NCBI RefSeq assembly: GCF_001435575.1
Contig: NZ_AZEA01000006.1
Location: 37,072-101,071 of the forward strand
Length of the DNA: 64,000 nucleotides
Reading direction: 5' to 3'
Source of the DNA: Lentilactobacillus sunkii DSM 19904
GTDB lineage: Bacteria > Bacillota > Bacilli > Lactobacillales > Lactobacillaceae
Shown: piece by piece, positions 45,401 to 53,485 of the stretch
Position numbering within the stretch: the first letter of the stretch is position 1
Layout of the letters: every line of letters starts with the position of its first letter
The notes under the pieces: model-generated
Told to the model about the DNA's origin: nothing
Database searches by the model: none
What the model saw: only the letters and a program-made list of their open reading frames with translations
Program-made: the position numbers and the translations under genes

Positions 45401-48400
45401 GACAACTCGATTCAATTACCGCCAGTACCTTGGCTCAGATGAAGAAAAGCTGATGACAAAGGATGGCATTGATATCACCGATGAAGTTGGTCCTGATGTG
45501 ATTAAGGACGCCAGTGGTGCAACCACCGACCGTGATCTTCAAGACATTAAGAATCTGCTGATGGAGAGCCTCCAGGTATCATTGGCCAAGATTGATGCTG
45601 ATGGCCGTGGCATTTCCGAGTCACAGATTTTGGATAAAAAGCAGTATATAGTTGAAGTTGACGTCGACCAAAATCACAAAGTGACGTTTAATTTAAAACT
45701 ATCTGACGATGCTTATGAGGATGTTTATCAGGGTGGCAAGAAAGTCATCGAGTTGAAGTACCAATCCAAAGTCGCCAACTTCAAAGCTGATGATGAGAAG
45801 GCTTACGAACATCTAAAGTCTTGGACATTCAGGAATCAGGCAACCGTGCAATGGAACAAAGATGATGAAGGCGAATATGCCCACACACTCCAGGCCAACG
45901 CTGCGGTTTCCTACACGGATAACGGTCATCTGCTGAACAAAGAAGGTGTTCTTCAAAAGGACAATCTTGAGCTTAATGAAGGTGACCATACTCGAAAAGT
46001 GGGTGCCGTGAAGTGGAATCTGGCAATCAACGGTAATGGGTACAAGCTTAAAGCACCGGTAAAAATTACCGATACGCTGGGCGGTGGTCACTATCATTTG
46101 AAAACCAATGATAACAACTATAAGTTGAAAATCTATGAAGCCAAACGATCACTAAGTAATGACAATGTAGTCTATTCCAAAGATTCAGACAGTCCGTTAA
46201 CAGAGGGACAAGATTATGAGATCGTGTACTCTGATAGTTTAAACACGATGACGATCAAATTTAACAGTTCCTACACAGTTGATACACCACTGTTGGTTGA
46301 ATACTATACTGTCACTTCAAAAACAATTGGGACTTCTTACAGCAATGAAGTGAAGCTCACCATCTCTTCGAAGGATTTTGAAGACACTGAAGAAGTGGAA
46401 TCCAGTGCAACGGTTGCCGGTCAATATACGACGTTTGCCGCCAACATCAAGAAAGTCGACGCCGCAACCCAGCTTCCACTGGAAGGCGTTAAGTTCCAAA
46501 CCCAGATGAAGAACAAGAGTGGCAACTGGACCGCCGTTGGGGAGGAGAAATTAACTGATAAGCAAGGATTTGTCTCCTTCGATGGGCTGTATGACAAACC
46601 GACATATCGAATTGTCGAAATCAGCGGTCTTGAGAACTACGATGACAGATGGGTTTCAGATGAGTTTACGATTGCCGATGCTCAAAAAGAATCTGAAGAC
46701 GGCAACGAAAACACATATTGTATAACGGCTGAAAATCACCGGACAAATGCTTTGAAGATCAAAAAGACTGTGACTAATCCAATGAGTGTTAATAAGGATG
46801 ATCAATTTGAATTCAAAGTGTATGTAACCGATAAAGATGGTGAAGTTAATACTGATTTTAACGATGAGTTTAGTTATGCAGTTGGCGCAGAGAACGGGGT
46901 TGTCCGCTTTGAAAAGGGCAAGTCAACCAATCTCCCAGCCATCAAAGACGGCCAGGTTATCACGATCACCGGCTTGCCACAGGATAAATATTATCGGGTG
47001 GTTGAATCGGCTAACGGTTCATACAAAGCAACTCATACGATTGATAATTTAACCACAGTTGAACCGGACGGCAATGGTGGGGATCAGACCGATGTCTTCC
47101 AGATGCTCCAGGGGAAGGATGCAGCGGCTGGAATCGTGAAGTTCAACAACGAAGGCCAGACGACCCACTTTGGTTTCTCCAAGAAAATTGAAGGGCCAAA
47201 CACTGACGATGACAAGAATCAGACTTTTGATTTCATGATGAAAGTAATGGATGAGAGTGGAAACGTGGATACTGGCTTCAGTGGCGAGATCGAAGGGATT
47301 AAACATACGACTAATGGGGATGCCAATGTGACCTTCAATTTCGATCGGGGAGTTGCCAAAGAAGTTGAGTATTCCGACAAAAGCAAGTCATCAATTGAGT
47401 TAAAAACTGGTGAAAGTTACCGTAATATCAAGTTACCAGCCAATGTGAAGGTGAAGGTATACGAAAAACAAGATACACAGTATACGGAAGTTCACTATCG
47501 GATTGACGATGGGGAAGAAAACGAAGCCGGAGATTCTGACGAAAAAGGTTGGAATGCTGTTGGACCGGTTAATGCAAACAATTCAACAGTGAAGTTCATC
47601 AACAAGCAGGTTGTGAACCAGTTTGAATTTGAAAAGGTTGTTGCCGGAGATATGCCTGAAGGGGTGCAAGGATTTGACTTCAAAGTTGAAGCTGACGATG
47701 AAGAAACTGTGAAGGCTGTTAAAGGCCAAACGGTGAAGGCAATTGTTAAGAATGCGACGACCAACAGAGTTATTAATTCAGGTGAAATCAAATTCGACGA
47801 CGATGGCTCTGCCACTCAAATCAAGTATGGCACCGATGAATTGACTGACCCGGTCAATATCACTCTTGAAGATAACCAGAAATTGGTAATTCTCGGGTTA
47901 CCGAAAGATGCAACCAAGTTTAAAGTGACTGAAACCACAAATGGCCATTTTGATACTAATACGCATGTTGACGGTGAGAAAAAGCAGATTGACAGCAAAG
48001 AAGCAGTCCTTGAATTAAACAGAGAGAATGCAGAAAACTCGATTCAATTTGAGAACGTCGCGCCGGATCTGGTGCCGTTTACAGTAAGAAAGACGGTTAC
48101 TAGCAGTGTTGTTCCAGCAGACAAGAATAAAACATTTGAGTTTGTATTGACAATTATGAATCCTGCAACAAATTGGAATGATGATAAGCCTGTTGAGTTT
48201 AGAGCAGATAATTCAGCAGGAAAGGTTACATTCCACAAGGATGGAGATGTTTATAAATCCGAGAAGCTCGAATTAAAAGCCAATGAGTCGATTACGCTGT
48301 ATATTTCCAAAGGCCTGCAAATTGATGCTCAAGAAACGAATACGGAAGGTTATAAAGTCAGTCATCAATTCGGTGAACATAAAGAAGATGGTGATTCCCA

Positions 48401-50738
48401 TCAGATTACCACCGATAAGGACATGCCTGAGTTGATCTTTAATAATCATTCTTTGACAACTGGAATTGAAGTTAAGAAGACTGTCAAAGCCGAAGACAAG
48501 AATCAACTTGGTCAAGAAGATTATAGTAAAAAATTCAAGTTCAAGGTTCATGGGACAGATAAAGAAGGAGAATCTCTGCCTGGAACATTTACACTTCGAA
48601 AATATAGCGTAAGTGGTCAATATAAAGATGAAGATGTTTCATTTAATCAGAATGATATGATTAACTTCAATCTGAAACATGACCAAAAAGCCCAAATTCT
48701 TGGACTCCCAATCGGATCCAAAATTCAGGTAACTGAAACTGAAGAAAGTAGTGAGGGCTACGACCCAAGCTACAAAGTTAACGATAACTCCGAGAAGCAG
48801 GGTAACAAAGCGACTGAATTTATCACTCAGGAAGATCAACTTGGCACCGTTCACTTCATCAATACCAAGGTGATTCCTGAAGAAGCCAGCTTGATGGTTA
48901 AGAAAGTTCTCGCCGGTCCAGTGACTGATGAAGACAAAGACGTTAAGTTCGAATTCAGAGTGACCGCAACGCCAAAAGACGGCGTTGCCGATGAACTCAG
49001 TGGTAAATTTAAAGCTGAAAAGCTTGATCATAACGGTGATACGTCGGACGTTGATGTTGAATTTACTGATGGCAAGTCAGACATTCTGAAGTTACAGGGC
49101 GGCGAGTCCATCAACATCAAGGGCTTACCAACTGATTACAAGTATAGTGTCAGTGAAAGAACCCGTGCTCAACGATTTATGTATGAAACTTCATACAACG
49201 TCAACGATACAACCGATAAGAATGGGAGTATCACAGAAGGCATTGCCTTGAAGGACGGACAAGCGGGCAAGGTAGTCTTCACGAACACCAAGTTTGAAGT
49301 TGAAAATGCCGAACTGTCGATCAGTAAGAAACTTGCCGGTGGTGGAATCATTGATGCCGACAAGAACAAGAGCTTCACGTTCGTCATTGAAACCGATGCA
49401 AGTGTTGATGGCGAGTATGACGCAGTCCTGGATGGTCATGATAAGGTGAAAGTAACGTTCAATAATGGCAAGGCAACGGTCGACTTGAGGGCGGATGAAA
49501 AGATCGTTATCAAAGACCTGCCGAGCGAACACAACACTTACACCGTGACTGAAACGAACGGGTCCAGCTTTAAGACCAAGTATCAGCTCAACGGCACTCG
49601 GATGGAAGATGGTACCAAAACAAAAGTCTTCAAATTGACAGACAAGCAACGAATTGACGTTGATTTCACCAACAGCAAGGACACACCGAAATTAGCCAGC
49701 CTCAAAGTTAATAAAGAAATTGCTGGCGAAGGTTTGACGACAGCTGACCATGACCGAGACTTTAACTTCAGAATTTACTCCGAGATAACGGGTGAATTCA
49801 AGGCTGTCAAAATGGATCAGCACGGCGATTCACATGACCTGAATGTGAAATTTGCCAACGGTGAATCCGACGTTATTACTTTGAAAGACGGTGAATCATT
49901 AACGATAAACGGTCTACCAATTGATTACACTTATTCGGTAGGTGAAGAGCAGGTTAATGGTTTTGCGCCAACTTACAAGGTGAATGGCGCCAAGGTTCAA
50001 TCGGGGATGACAACACAGAGTTTCAAGTTAACCGAAGATCAAAAGGGGACAGTTGAATTCACCAACACCAAGAATGGTGAGATGGAGTTGGGAATCCTTT
50101 CTGTAAGTAAATTTGTGAACGAACTTGGTGACCGATCCCGTAAATTTGAATTCCACATTGAAGTGACTGATGGACTAAGCAACCCGCTGAACGGCGCGTA
50201 CAAGACCCAGGTCACAACCGATGGGAAATCAGTTGATGGAACCATTCAATTGAATGGGGGTAACGGCAAGTTCACATTAACTCACGGACAGACAATTAAA
50301 TTCTTTTTACCACTTGGTGCGAAGTATGAGATTGCCGAACAGGATTATTCCAAGGATGGATATGTTACGACCGTGACGAAACGAAATGCAGTCGTTAACG
50401 ATCCAACTGTAACCGGAACAGCTACCAAAGAAGATGACACCATCGTGTACCATAATGATTTGGAAGACGATGAAGCGGAATTACCGCTGCCAGGGGACGA
50501 AGATGAGGCTGATGATTCATCAATCGGCACGCTTGACAGTGACGATTCTGCCGGAACATCAGGTAACACAAGTTCTGTTGACAGTCCAATGGGGATTCCA
50601 TCGTCTGGTTATACAGGCAAGTCAACCCTTCCGCAGACCGGTGAAGATAACAATACACTTCTCATGGTGATTGGGATGTTCATGTTAGTTGTGGTTCTTG
50701 GGATGGGTAGTCTGTATTTGGCAAAACGGAAATCATAG
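42414..50738 (+). CDS. Giant LPXTG-anchored adhesin with Cna-type repeats
   Basis: 2774 residues from ATG at 42414 (GGAGG upstream). Signal peptide to about 33 (GTALA-DVIS). An N-terminal beta domain (about 35-170) is followed by an acidic, Ala/Glu/Lys-rich probable coil (about 180-330) and collagen-binding-like adhesion modules (to about 1335). A SpaA/CnaB module follows (about 1339-1440), then nine repeats of 125-150 residues (about 1445-2680). Each repeat starts KKxVxG, carries GLP and a Thr/Val-x-Glu, and ends F(T/I)NxK, so each keeps the Lys-Glu-Asn set for isopeptide bonds. Then come an acidic stalk and LPQTG (2739-2743) with a hydrophobic helix and KRKS. Sortase-anchored, probably a host, plant or biofilm adhesin (inference). 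A rare cysteine pair occurs near 960-975. Confidence 0.9.
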   Translation: MKKRTSFWIQAIGVLTLVLGNFFTAGTALADVISTKEVVADNAKLIDDRRGLITKSKVGDQANMAFDLTVGGLSQSGTVKFNYNADYFKIKDKQFKFSNGDTKVVVDIDGKESTISWTNAIDKTDLEVILPVKFNRTVNDRELDFVVDDEKVKLPTLTVVEEDEDVKDVPTVEKPDGNLADDNILNEALADEKASDEAEAAHKEAESKNQPKLTEDTQKDAEVDENSSQADAVEQPKQSNREQAEALLKEKQAADQKKAEEKSRQAIADTQKSDKQAQSTQSTDVQTVKDGGETKESATPQTPEVSDLKGAKEAVAADDADADEPADNQITRQLPVNGVFDDEDGNDITQQIKAAETPQFFKSISFTYKDKDGKMQTKQIPPVLEEIVELPSVLRVNKNIEIQYEWDIDTIKEKTGIDIQQGDFYTFDLKGMTYKYGTTGLYDEFIKYNGKTIGRFTMTPTADPHTQNVKITFLPGELEGVSNIQYKASLKTEINANSDEISFGENSKGEIDIEVGEELVSVEKVGAFHKENGVTDLDTLDWTSTFKVKDGKKATNVELYDRFGTGFEHDKNKVDYVFTIQTADGKETVIDDKSSAEYKRIVANNQIFKFDVDDLNLPDGITEIEVNMVTPVVRTDYKSFKNEIKANNVTLSDGEKTKTLYTEAWINRDKNHLTKTAKMDENGKIKYTVGFTVEAGQKNITLKDTLSTNRFSFSSDKNDYTLSPAVEGWFAEGPTVDGKTLSIKFSDAIVPETGMKTYTFSYIINPADDITDADYKDITNSVEVNGQKKSHQFGPTINSKNNVSFDWQKMMTSWSIHVNQIERNIDGTFTITEPVKGTNPNYLDYQAYYDSFSDGKDGFTDEIKNHLSFTKKTNDSKWDYKVVNGKAYWADDTDNENEAFTVSASDGQIKIQVLNLPAGEKSFVAYLNNVPLDKDKILKATPAELALICNYAGVDYEGSGETVVSTCKGQGDLIRNNISKEGQLSKNFLKDGIINWTTRFNYRQYLGSDEEKLMTKDGIDITDEVGPDVIKDASGATTDRDLQDIKNLLMESLQVSLAKIDADGRGISESQILDKKQYIVEVDVDQNHKVTFNLKLSDDAYEDVYQGGKKVIELKYQSKVANFKADDEKAYEHLKSWTFRNQATVQWNKDDEGEYAHTLQANAAVSYTDNGHLLNKEGVLQKDNLELNEGDHTRKVGAVKWNLAINGNGYKLKAPVKITDTLGGGHYHLKTNDNNYKLKIYEAKRSLSNDNVVYSKDSDSPLTEGQDYEIVYSDSLNTMTIKFNSSYTVDTPLLVEYYTVTSKTIGTSYSNEVKLTISSKDFEDTEEVESSATVAGQYTTFAANIKKVDAATQLPLEGVKFQTQMKNKSGNWTAVGEEKLTDKQGFVSFDGLYDKPTYRIVEISGLENYDDRWVSDEFTIADAQKESEDGNENTYCITAENHRTNALKIKKTVTNPMSVNKDDQFEFKVYVTDKDGEVNTDFNDEFSYAVGAENGVVRFEKGKSTNLPAIKDGQVITITGLPQDKYYRVVESANGSYKATHTIDNLTTVEPDGNGGDQTDVFQMLQGKDAAAGIVKFNNEGQTTHFGFSKKIEGPNTDDDKNQTFDFMMKVMDESGNVDTGFSGEIEGIKHTTNGDANVTFNFDRGVAKEVEYSDKSKSSIELKTGESYRNIKLPANVKVKVYEKQDTQYTEVHYRIDDGEENEAGDSDEKGWNAVGPVNANNSTVKFINKQVVNQFEFEKVVAGDMPEGVQGFDFKVEADDEETVKAVKGQTVKAIVKNATTNRVINSGEIKFDDDGSATQIKYGTDELTDPVNITLEDNQKLVILGLPKDATKFKVTETTNGHFDTNTHVDGEKKQIDSKEAVLELNRENAENSIQFENVAPDLVPFTVRKTVTSSVVPADKNKTFEFVLTIMNPATNWNDDKPVEFRADNSAGKVTFHKDGDVYKSEKLELKANESITLYISKGLQIDAQETNTEGYKVSHQFGEHKEDGDSHQITTDKDMPELIFNNHSLTTGIEVKKTVKAEDKNQLGQEDYSKKFKFKVHGTDKEGESLPGTFTLRKYSVSGQYKDEDVSFNQNDMINFNLKHDQKAQILGLPIGSKIQVTETEESSEGYDPSYKVNDNSEKQGNKATEFITQEDQLGTVHFINTKVIPEEASLMVKKVLAGPVTDEDKDVKFEFRVTATPKDGVADELSGKFKAEKLDHNGDTSDVDVEFTDGKSDILKLQGGESINIKGLPTDYKYSVSERTRAQRFMYETSYNVNDTTDKNGSITEGIALKDGQAGKVVFTNTKFEVENAELSISKKLAGGGIIDADKNKSFTFVIETDASVDGEYDAVLDGHDKVKVTFNNGKATVDLRADEKIVIKDLPSEHNTYTVTETNGSSFKTKYQLNGTRMEDGTKTKVFKLTDKQRIDVDFTNSKDTPKLASLKVNKEIAGEGLTTADHDRDFNFRIYSEITGEFKAVKMDQHGDSHDLNVKFANGESDVITLKDGESLTINGLPIDYTYSVGEEQVNGFAPTYKVNGAKVQSGMTTQSFKLTEDQKGTVEFTNTKNGEMELGILSVSKFVNELGDRSRKFEFHIEVTDGLSNPLNGAYKTQVTTDGKSVDGTIQLNGGNGKFTLTHGQTIKFFLPLGAKYEIAEQDYSKDGYVTTVTKRNAVVNDPTVTGTATKEDDTIVYHNDLEDDEAELPLPGDEDEADDSSIGTLDSDDSAGTSGNTSSVDSPMGIPSSGYTGKSTLPQTGEDNNTLLMVIGMFMLVVVLGMGSLYLAKRKS
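46745..50456 (+). repeat. Nine CnaB-like repeats in adhesin gene
   Basis: Repeat starts lie near 46750, 47165, 47618, 48072, 48459, 48885, 49309, 49695 and 50091. They are clear in protein but strongly diverged in DNA, so the array is old rather than recently expanded. Confidence 0.75.
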
Positions 50739-50783
50739 AAATGAGGGAAATAACAAAAAAGTCAAAAATTAAATAATTAATTT

Positions 50784-50817
50784 AAAAGGCTGCCGGACAA
50801 TGTCCTGGCAGCCTTTT
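50784..50817 (+). terminator. Terminator of adhesin gene
   Basis: AAAAGGCTGCCgGaC pairs with GTCCtGGCAGCCTTTT. Confidence 0.85.
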
Positions 50818-50863
50818 AGTGACATTGACATGTCAGAGATTCACATTATTTTCTCAAAATGTA

Positions 50864-50892
50864 TTGACATATTCTAATCTTACTATCATAAT
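50864..50892 (+). promoter_or_regulatory. Promoter of T-box leader
   Basis: Consensus TTGACA at 50864-50869 and CATAAT at 50887-50892 are 17 bases apart. A 10-bp palindrome TGACATGTCA lies at 50826-50835. Confidence 0.65.
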
Positions 50893-50898
50893 ACGAGT

Positions 50899-51215
50899 TA
50901 TCAATTTGAAAGAAGTTTTCTACAAGCTTTACTAAAAGAAAAACCATTCGGCGGCTGAGAGATGGTAGTGAAATTGTAGATTGTGACTTTCATGCTTTAC
51001 CCATAAATCGGTGAGCGCAAGTTAGCCGGTTTCGGACTTGTCCGTTAAAGCAAGCAACGAGTGGATATGAAAAGTATCTATGAAGGTGGTACCGCGGCCA
51101 ATTGTCGTCCTTTTGTCTTAGTGACAGAAGGGCGATTTTTTTGTATCGCGGGTTGCTTTAGTGGGATTGATAATATTGGTGATTACATATTCGAAAATGA
51201 AAGGGAGTTTTATTT
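50899..51215 (+). promoter_or_regulatory. T-box riboswitch leader, probably branched-chain amino acid
   Basis: The conserved T-box AAGGTGGTACCGCGG is at 51083-51097. A terminator TCGTCCTT...AAGGGCGA with seven T follows at 51105-51142. Stem I closes with GAAAG (50908-50912)/CTTTC (50987-50991) and CTACAA (50920-50925)/TTGTAG (50974-50979). The 3' side of the internal loop reads AUUGUGA, offering AUU (Ile, 50980-50982) or GUG (Val, 50983-50985) as specifier. Uncharged tRNA would prevent termination and switch on the PanE-like gene. Together with the adhesin terminator and promoter this fills the gap 50739-51215. Confidence 0.92.
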
Positions 51216-52244
51216 ATGAAATATACAGTATTAGGTGCAGGCGCAATGGGTTTGAGATATGGGGTTCTTCTTCAAGAAGCCGGCTTTGATGTTGACTTTG
51301 TCGACACTTGGGAACCTCAAGTAGAGACTGTTCGGCAGCAGGGTGGCGTTTATGTATCACGGGATGGTCAAAACAAGCATCTAGTGCCCGTGAACGTGTA
51401 CTATCCTGAAGAATACAAAGGTGATCCGGATGTCCTGATTGTCTTCACCAAGCAGTATCAATTAGCTGACTTCTTAAAACGCTGTTCACGATTCTTTAAC
51501 GACAAACAATATGTTGTTACATGTATGAACGGGATGGGCCATGTTGAAAAGCTCAACGAGTACTTCCCTAAGGAACGGTTACTCGGTGGTACTGCACTGA
51601 TCGGAACTGTATTAAATAAAGCCGGGGATGTTGACTTTATCGGTCCCAAGGGTGCCGGTTCAATGAATATTGCCAATGAAACCGAGAAGCCCGATGAGAT
51701 GACTCACAAGATTGTCGATGAATTCCAGAAGGCCGGTCTCAATCCTAATTTAACTACCAACTTCCTTGGAACCTTGATGGCCAAAGTTGTCTTCAACTCC
51801 GTCATCAACACCCTTTGTACAATGTTTAAGATCCGAATGGGTGAGTACATCCAATCACCAGTTGCTCAAAAACTGGGTGTCCAATTAATCGATGAAGCCT
51901 TTGACGTGTGCGAACGCGCAGGAATTACATTACTTAATACCCGTGAAGAAGAGTGGGAGACCGTTAAGTATGTCAGCACCGTATCCAACCCACTTCACTT
52001 CCCATCAATGTATCAGGATATTTCCAAGAACCGTCAGACCGAAGTTGATTACATCAACGGCTACATCTACGATCTTGGATTGAAATATCATTATGAAGCC
52101 AAGACCCACGACTTCTTGAGAAACCTGGTTCATTTGGCTGAATTTGCCGGCACCTTCGATGTTGACAGTTACATGAAGTCCGTTCTTGAACGCGATAAGA
52201 AAGCAGCTGTTAAGACACCGGAAGCCCATGTGGCAGAAGCATAG
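51216..52244 (+). CDS. PanE-like ketopantoate/branched-chain 2-ketoacid reductase
   Basis: 342 residues; RBS GGGAG. Rossmann start YTVLGAGAMGLRYG, central TCMNGMGHVEKL and the helix GTLMAKVVFNSVINTL with the family catalytic lysine. Family knowledge: ketopantoate reductases make pantoate, but the Lactococcus homologue called PanE is a D-2-hydroxyacid dehydrogenase for branched-chain ketoacids. Control by a T-box whose specifier is probably Ile or Val supports that second role here. Monocistronic, with a clear terminator. Confidence 0.85.
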   Translation: MKYTVLGAGAMGLRYGVLLQEAGFDVDFVDTWEPQVETVRQQGGVYVSRDGQNKHLVPVNVYYPEEYKGDPDVLIVFTKQYQLADFLKRCSRFFNDKQYVVTCMNGMGHVEKLNEYFPKERLLGGTALIGTVLNKAGDVDFIGPKGAGSMNIANETEKPDEMTHKIVDEFQKAGLNPNLTTNFLGTLMAKVVFNSVINTLCTMFKIRMGEYIQSPVAQKLGVQLIDEAFDVCERAGITLLNTREEEWETVKYVSTVSNPLHFPSMYQDISKNRQTEVDYINGYIYDLGLKYHYEAKTHDFLRNLVHLAEFAGTFDVDSYMKSVLERDKKAAVKTPEAHVAEA

Positions 52245-52292
52245 TTTTTTTCGGATTGAGTATCTGATAACGACAGACAAAATTTACCTGAG

Positions 52293-52327
52293 TCCCGCCA
52301 TGCTATACAAGTGTGGTGGGATTTTTT
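52293..52327 (+). terminator. Terminator of PanE-like gene
   Basis: TCCCGCCA pairs with TGGTGGGA and is followed by TTTTTTG. Confidence 0.85.
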
Positions 52328-52419
52328 GTGCAATAAAGAATTCCCCACTTGAGTTCATGTTGATACAATGAATGAATTTTCCATGTATTACGTAGATATA
52401 AACAGACAGGGAGGTTAGT

Positions 52420-52776
52420 ATGAAAAAGGTTGGCAAAGTACGCCAAATGACGTACAATTATGTTGAGGTGATCAATATGGCAAGAATAGAAGCTCGAATT
52501 GATTCAAAGGTGAAGGATAAAGCAAAAGTTGAATTGGCGAACCATGGGCTAACAATTTCTGATTTCATTCGAATGACACTCACTACAATTGCCAACGAAG
52601 GACTGCCGAAGTATTATTCACTACCGAATAATGAATTATTAGCAGCTCTTCAAGAAGTCGTTGATGATGTATCTGGGAAACACAAACTACCGACAGCTCA
52701 CAGCGTAGAAGAACTAAAAAAGATGCTAAATGATGATGAAATGGAGCAGACAGCCCCTGATGGCCAAGATAATTAG
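52420..52776 (+). CDS. Antitoxin, RelB/DinJ family
   Basis: Two starts are possible: ATG at 52420 with GGAGG upstream (118 residues), or ATG at 52477 with GAGGTG (99 residues). The latter begins MARIEARIDSKVKDKAKV as DinJ proteins usually do. Ribbon-helix-helix core LTISDFIRMTLTTIANEG. The toxin frame begins before this stop. Because that toxin is interrupted, this may be a relic or solitary antitoxin. Confidence 0.85.
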   Translation: MKKVGKVRQMTYNYVEVINMARIEARIDSKVKDKAKVELANHGLTISDFIRMTLTTIANEGLPKYYSLPNNELLAALQEVVDDVSGKHKLPTAHSVEELKKMLNDDEMEQTAPDGQDN

Positions 52777-53137
52777 TTATACACATAGGTTCCAAAAACA
52801 ATATCGTAAGAAAATTAGGGATCCTCGATGGAAACATATTTTTGAAACACAGTTACCACCTGAAATTGATGGCTCTAAAAGAACACCATTTGATTTTATT
52901 ACTGATTGTTTGATTAATGACGATCCTATTCCGAGGTACTTTTATCCCCACGCATTGAATGGGGTGTCGAACATTGTGCAACAAATTAAACGGTAACTTA
53001 GTGATCCATCTGTGACCGCCATCGTACTCGAGTTACATTTTGATGGGCACAATGGGGATCATTTATTAGTCTATGTGCCAACTGATGAAGTCGTATTCTT
53101 TGTCAGCATTGGAACCCATAGTGAGTTGTTTGGTTAA
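52760..53137 (+). pseudogene. YafQ-family toxin interrupted by in-frame stop
   Basis: The frame starts at ATG 52760 (MAKIISYTHRFQKQYRKK), overlapping the antitoxin by 17 bases. It reads to a TAA at 52994-52996 after QQIKR. The same frame then continues LSDPSVTAIVLELHFDG and ends GTHSELFG at 53137. HFDGHNGDHLLVYV and the terminal GTHSELF complete the RelE/YafQ fold, so the stop removes about 46 C-terminal residues, including the terminal active-site strand. No frameshift is needed. Either a true nonsense mutation inactivating the toxin or a sequencing error. Confidence 0.75.
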
Positions 53138-53262
53138 ATCTCCCCATAATTTTACTTGTAGGAATGTGAGAGAAAGTGGTTTACGATTTTGGTAGGTTAT
53201 TGGCGACTGTGAATATGATCCGTGTAACATGCTTCAACTAGGTAATATCAAAATTGAGGATG

Positions 53263-53304
53263 GGCCTATTGGTAAAATGTTAATTTTGCCATAGGCCTAT
53301 TTTG
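53263..53304 (+). terminator. Terminator after toxin-antitoxin relic
   Basis: GGCCTATtGG and AAAAT pair with ATTTT and CCATAGGCC, followed by TATTTTG. Confidence 0.8.
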
Positions 53305-53394
53305 TTTAAAAAGTTTTGGTTAAAATGAGTGAAACAAACTTACTTTAAGTTCATAATAGGAACTATCTGTTTACTTATTTAGTACTATTTAAGC

Positions 53395-53437
53395 TTGATA
53401 TTTTTATGTCGAAGTTGTAATATGCTTAGGTACCTAA
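53395..53437 (+). promoter_or_regulatory. Promoter and operator of ABC exporter operon
   Basis: TTGATA (53395-53400) and TAATAT (53418-53423) are 17 bases apart. The perfect palindrome TTAGGTACCTAA (53426-53437) covers the expected start site, a typical repressor position. No regulator gene is adjacent. With the terminator at 53263 this accounts for the gap 53138-53485. Confidence 0.65.
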
Positions 53438-53485
53438 ATAAGCTAAAAATTCCCATCTAAAAACGAACCTGGAAGGAGTAGCAAC

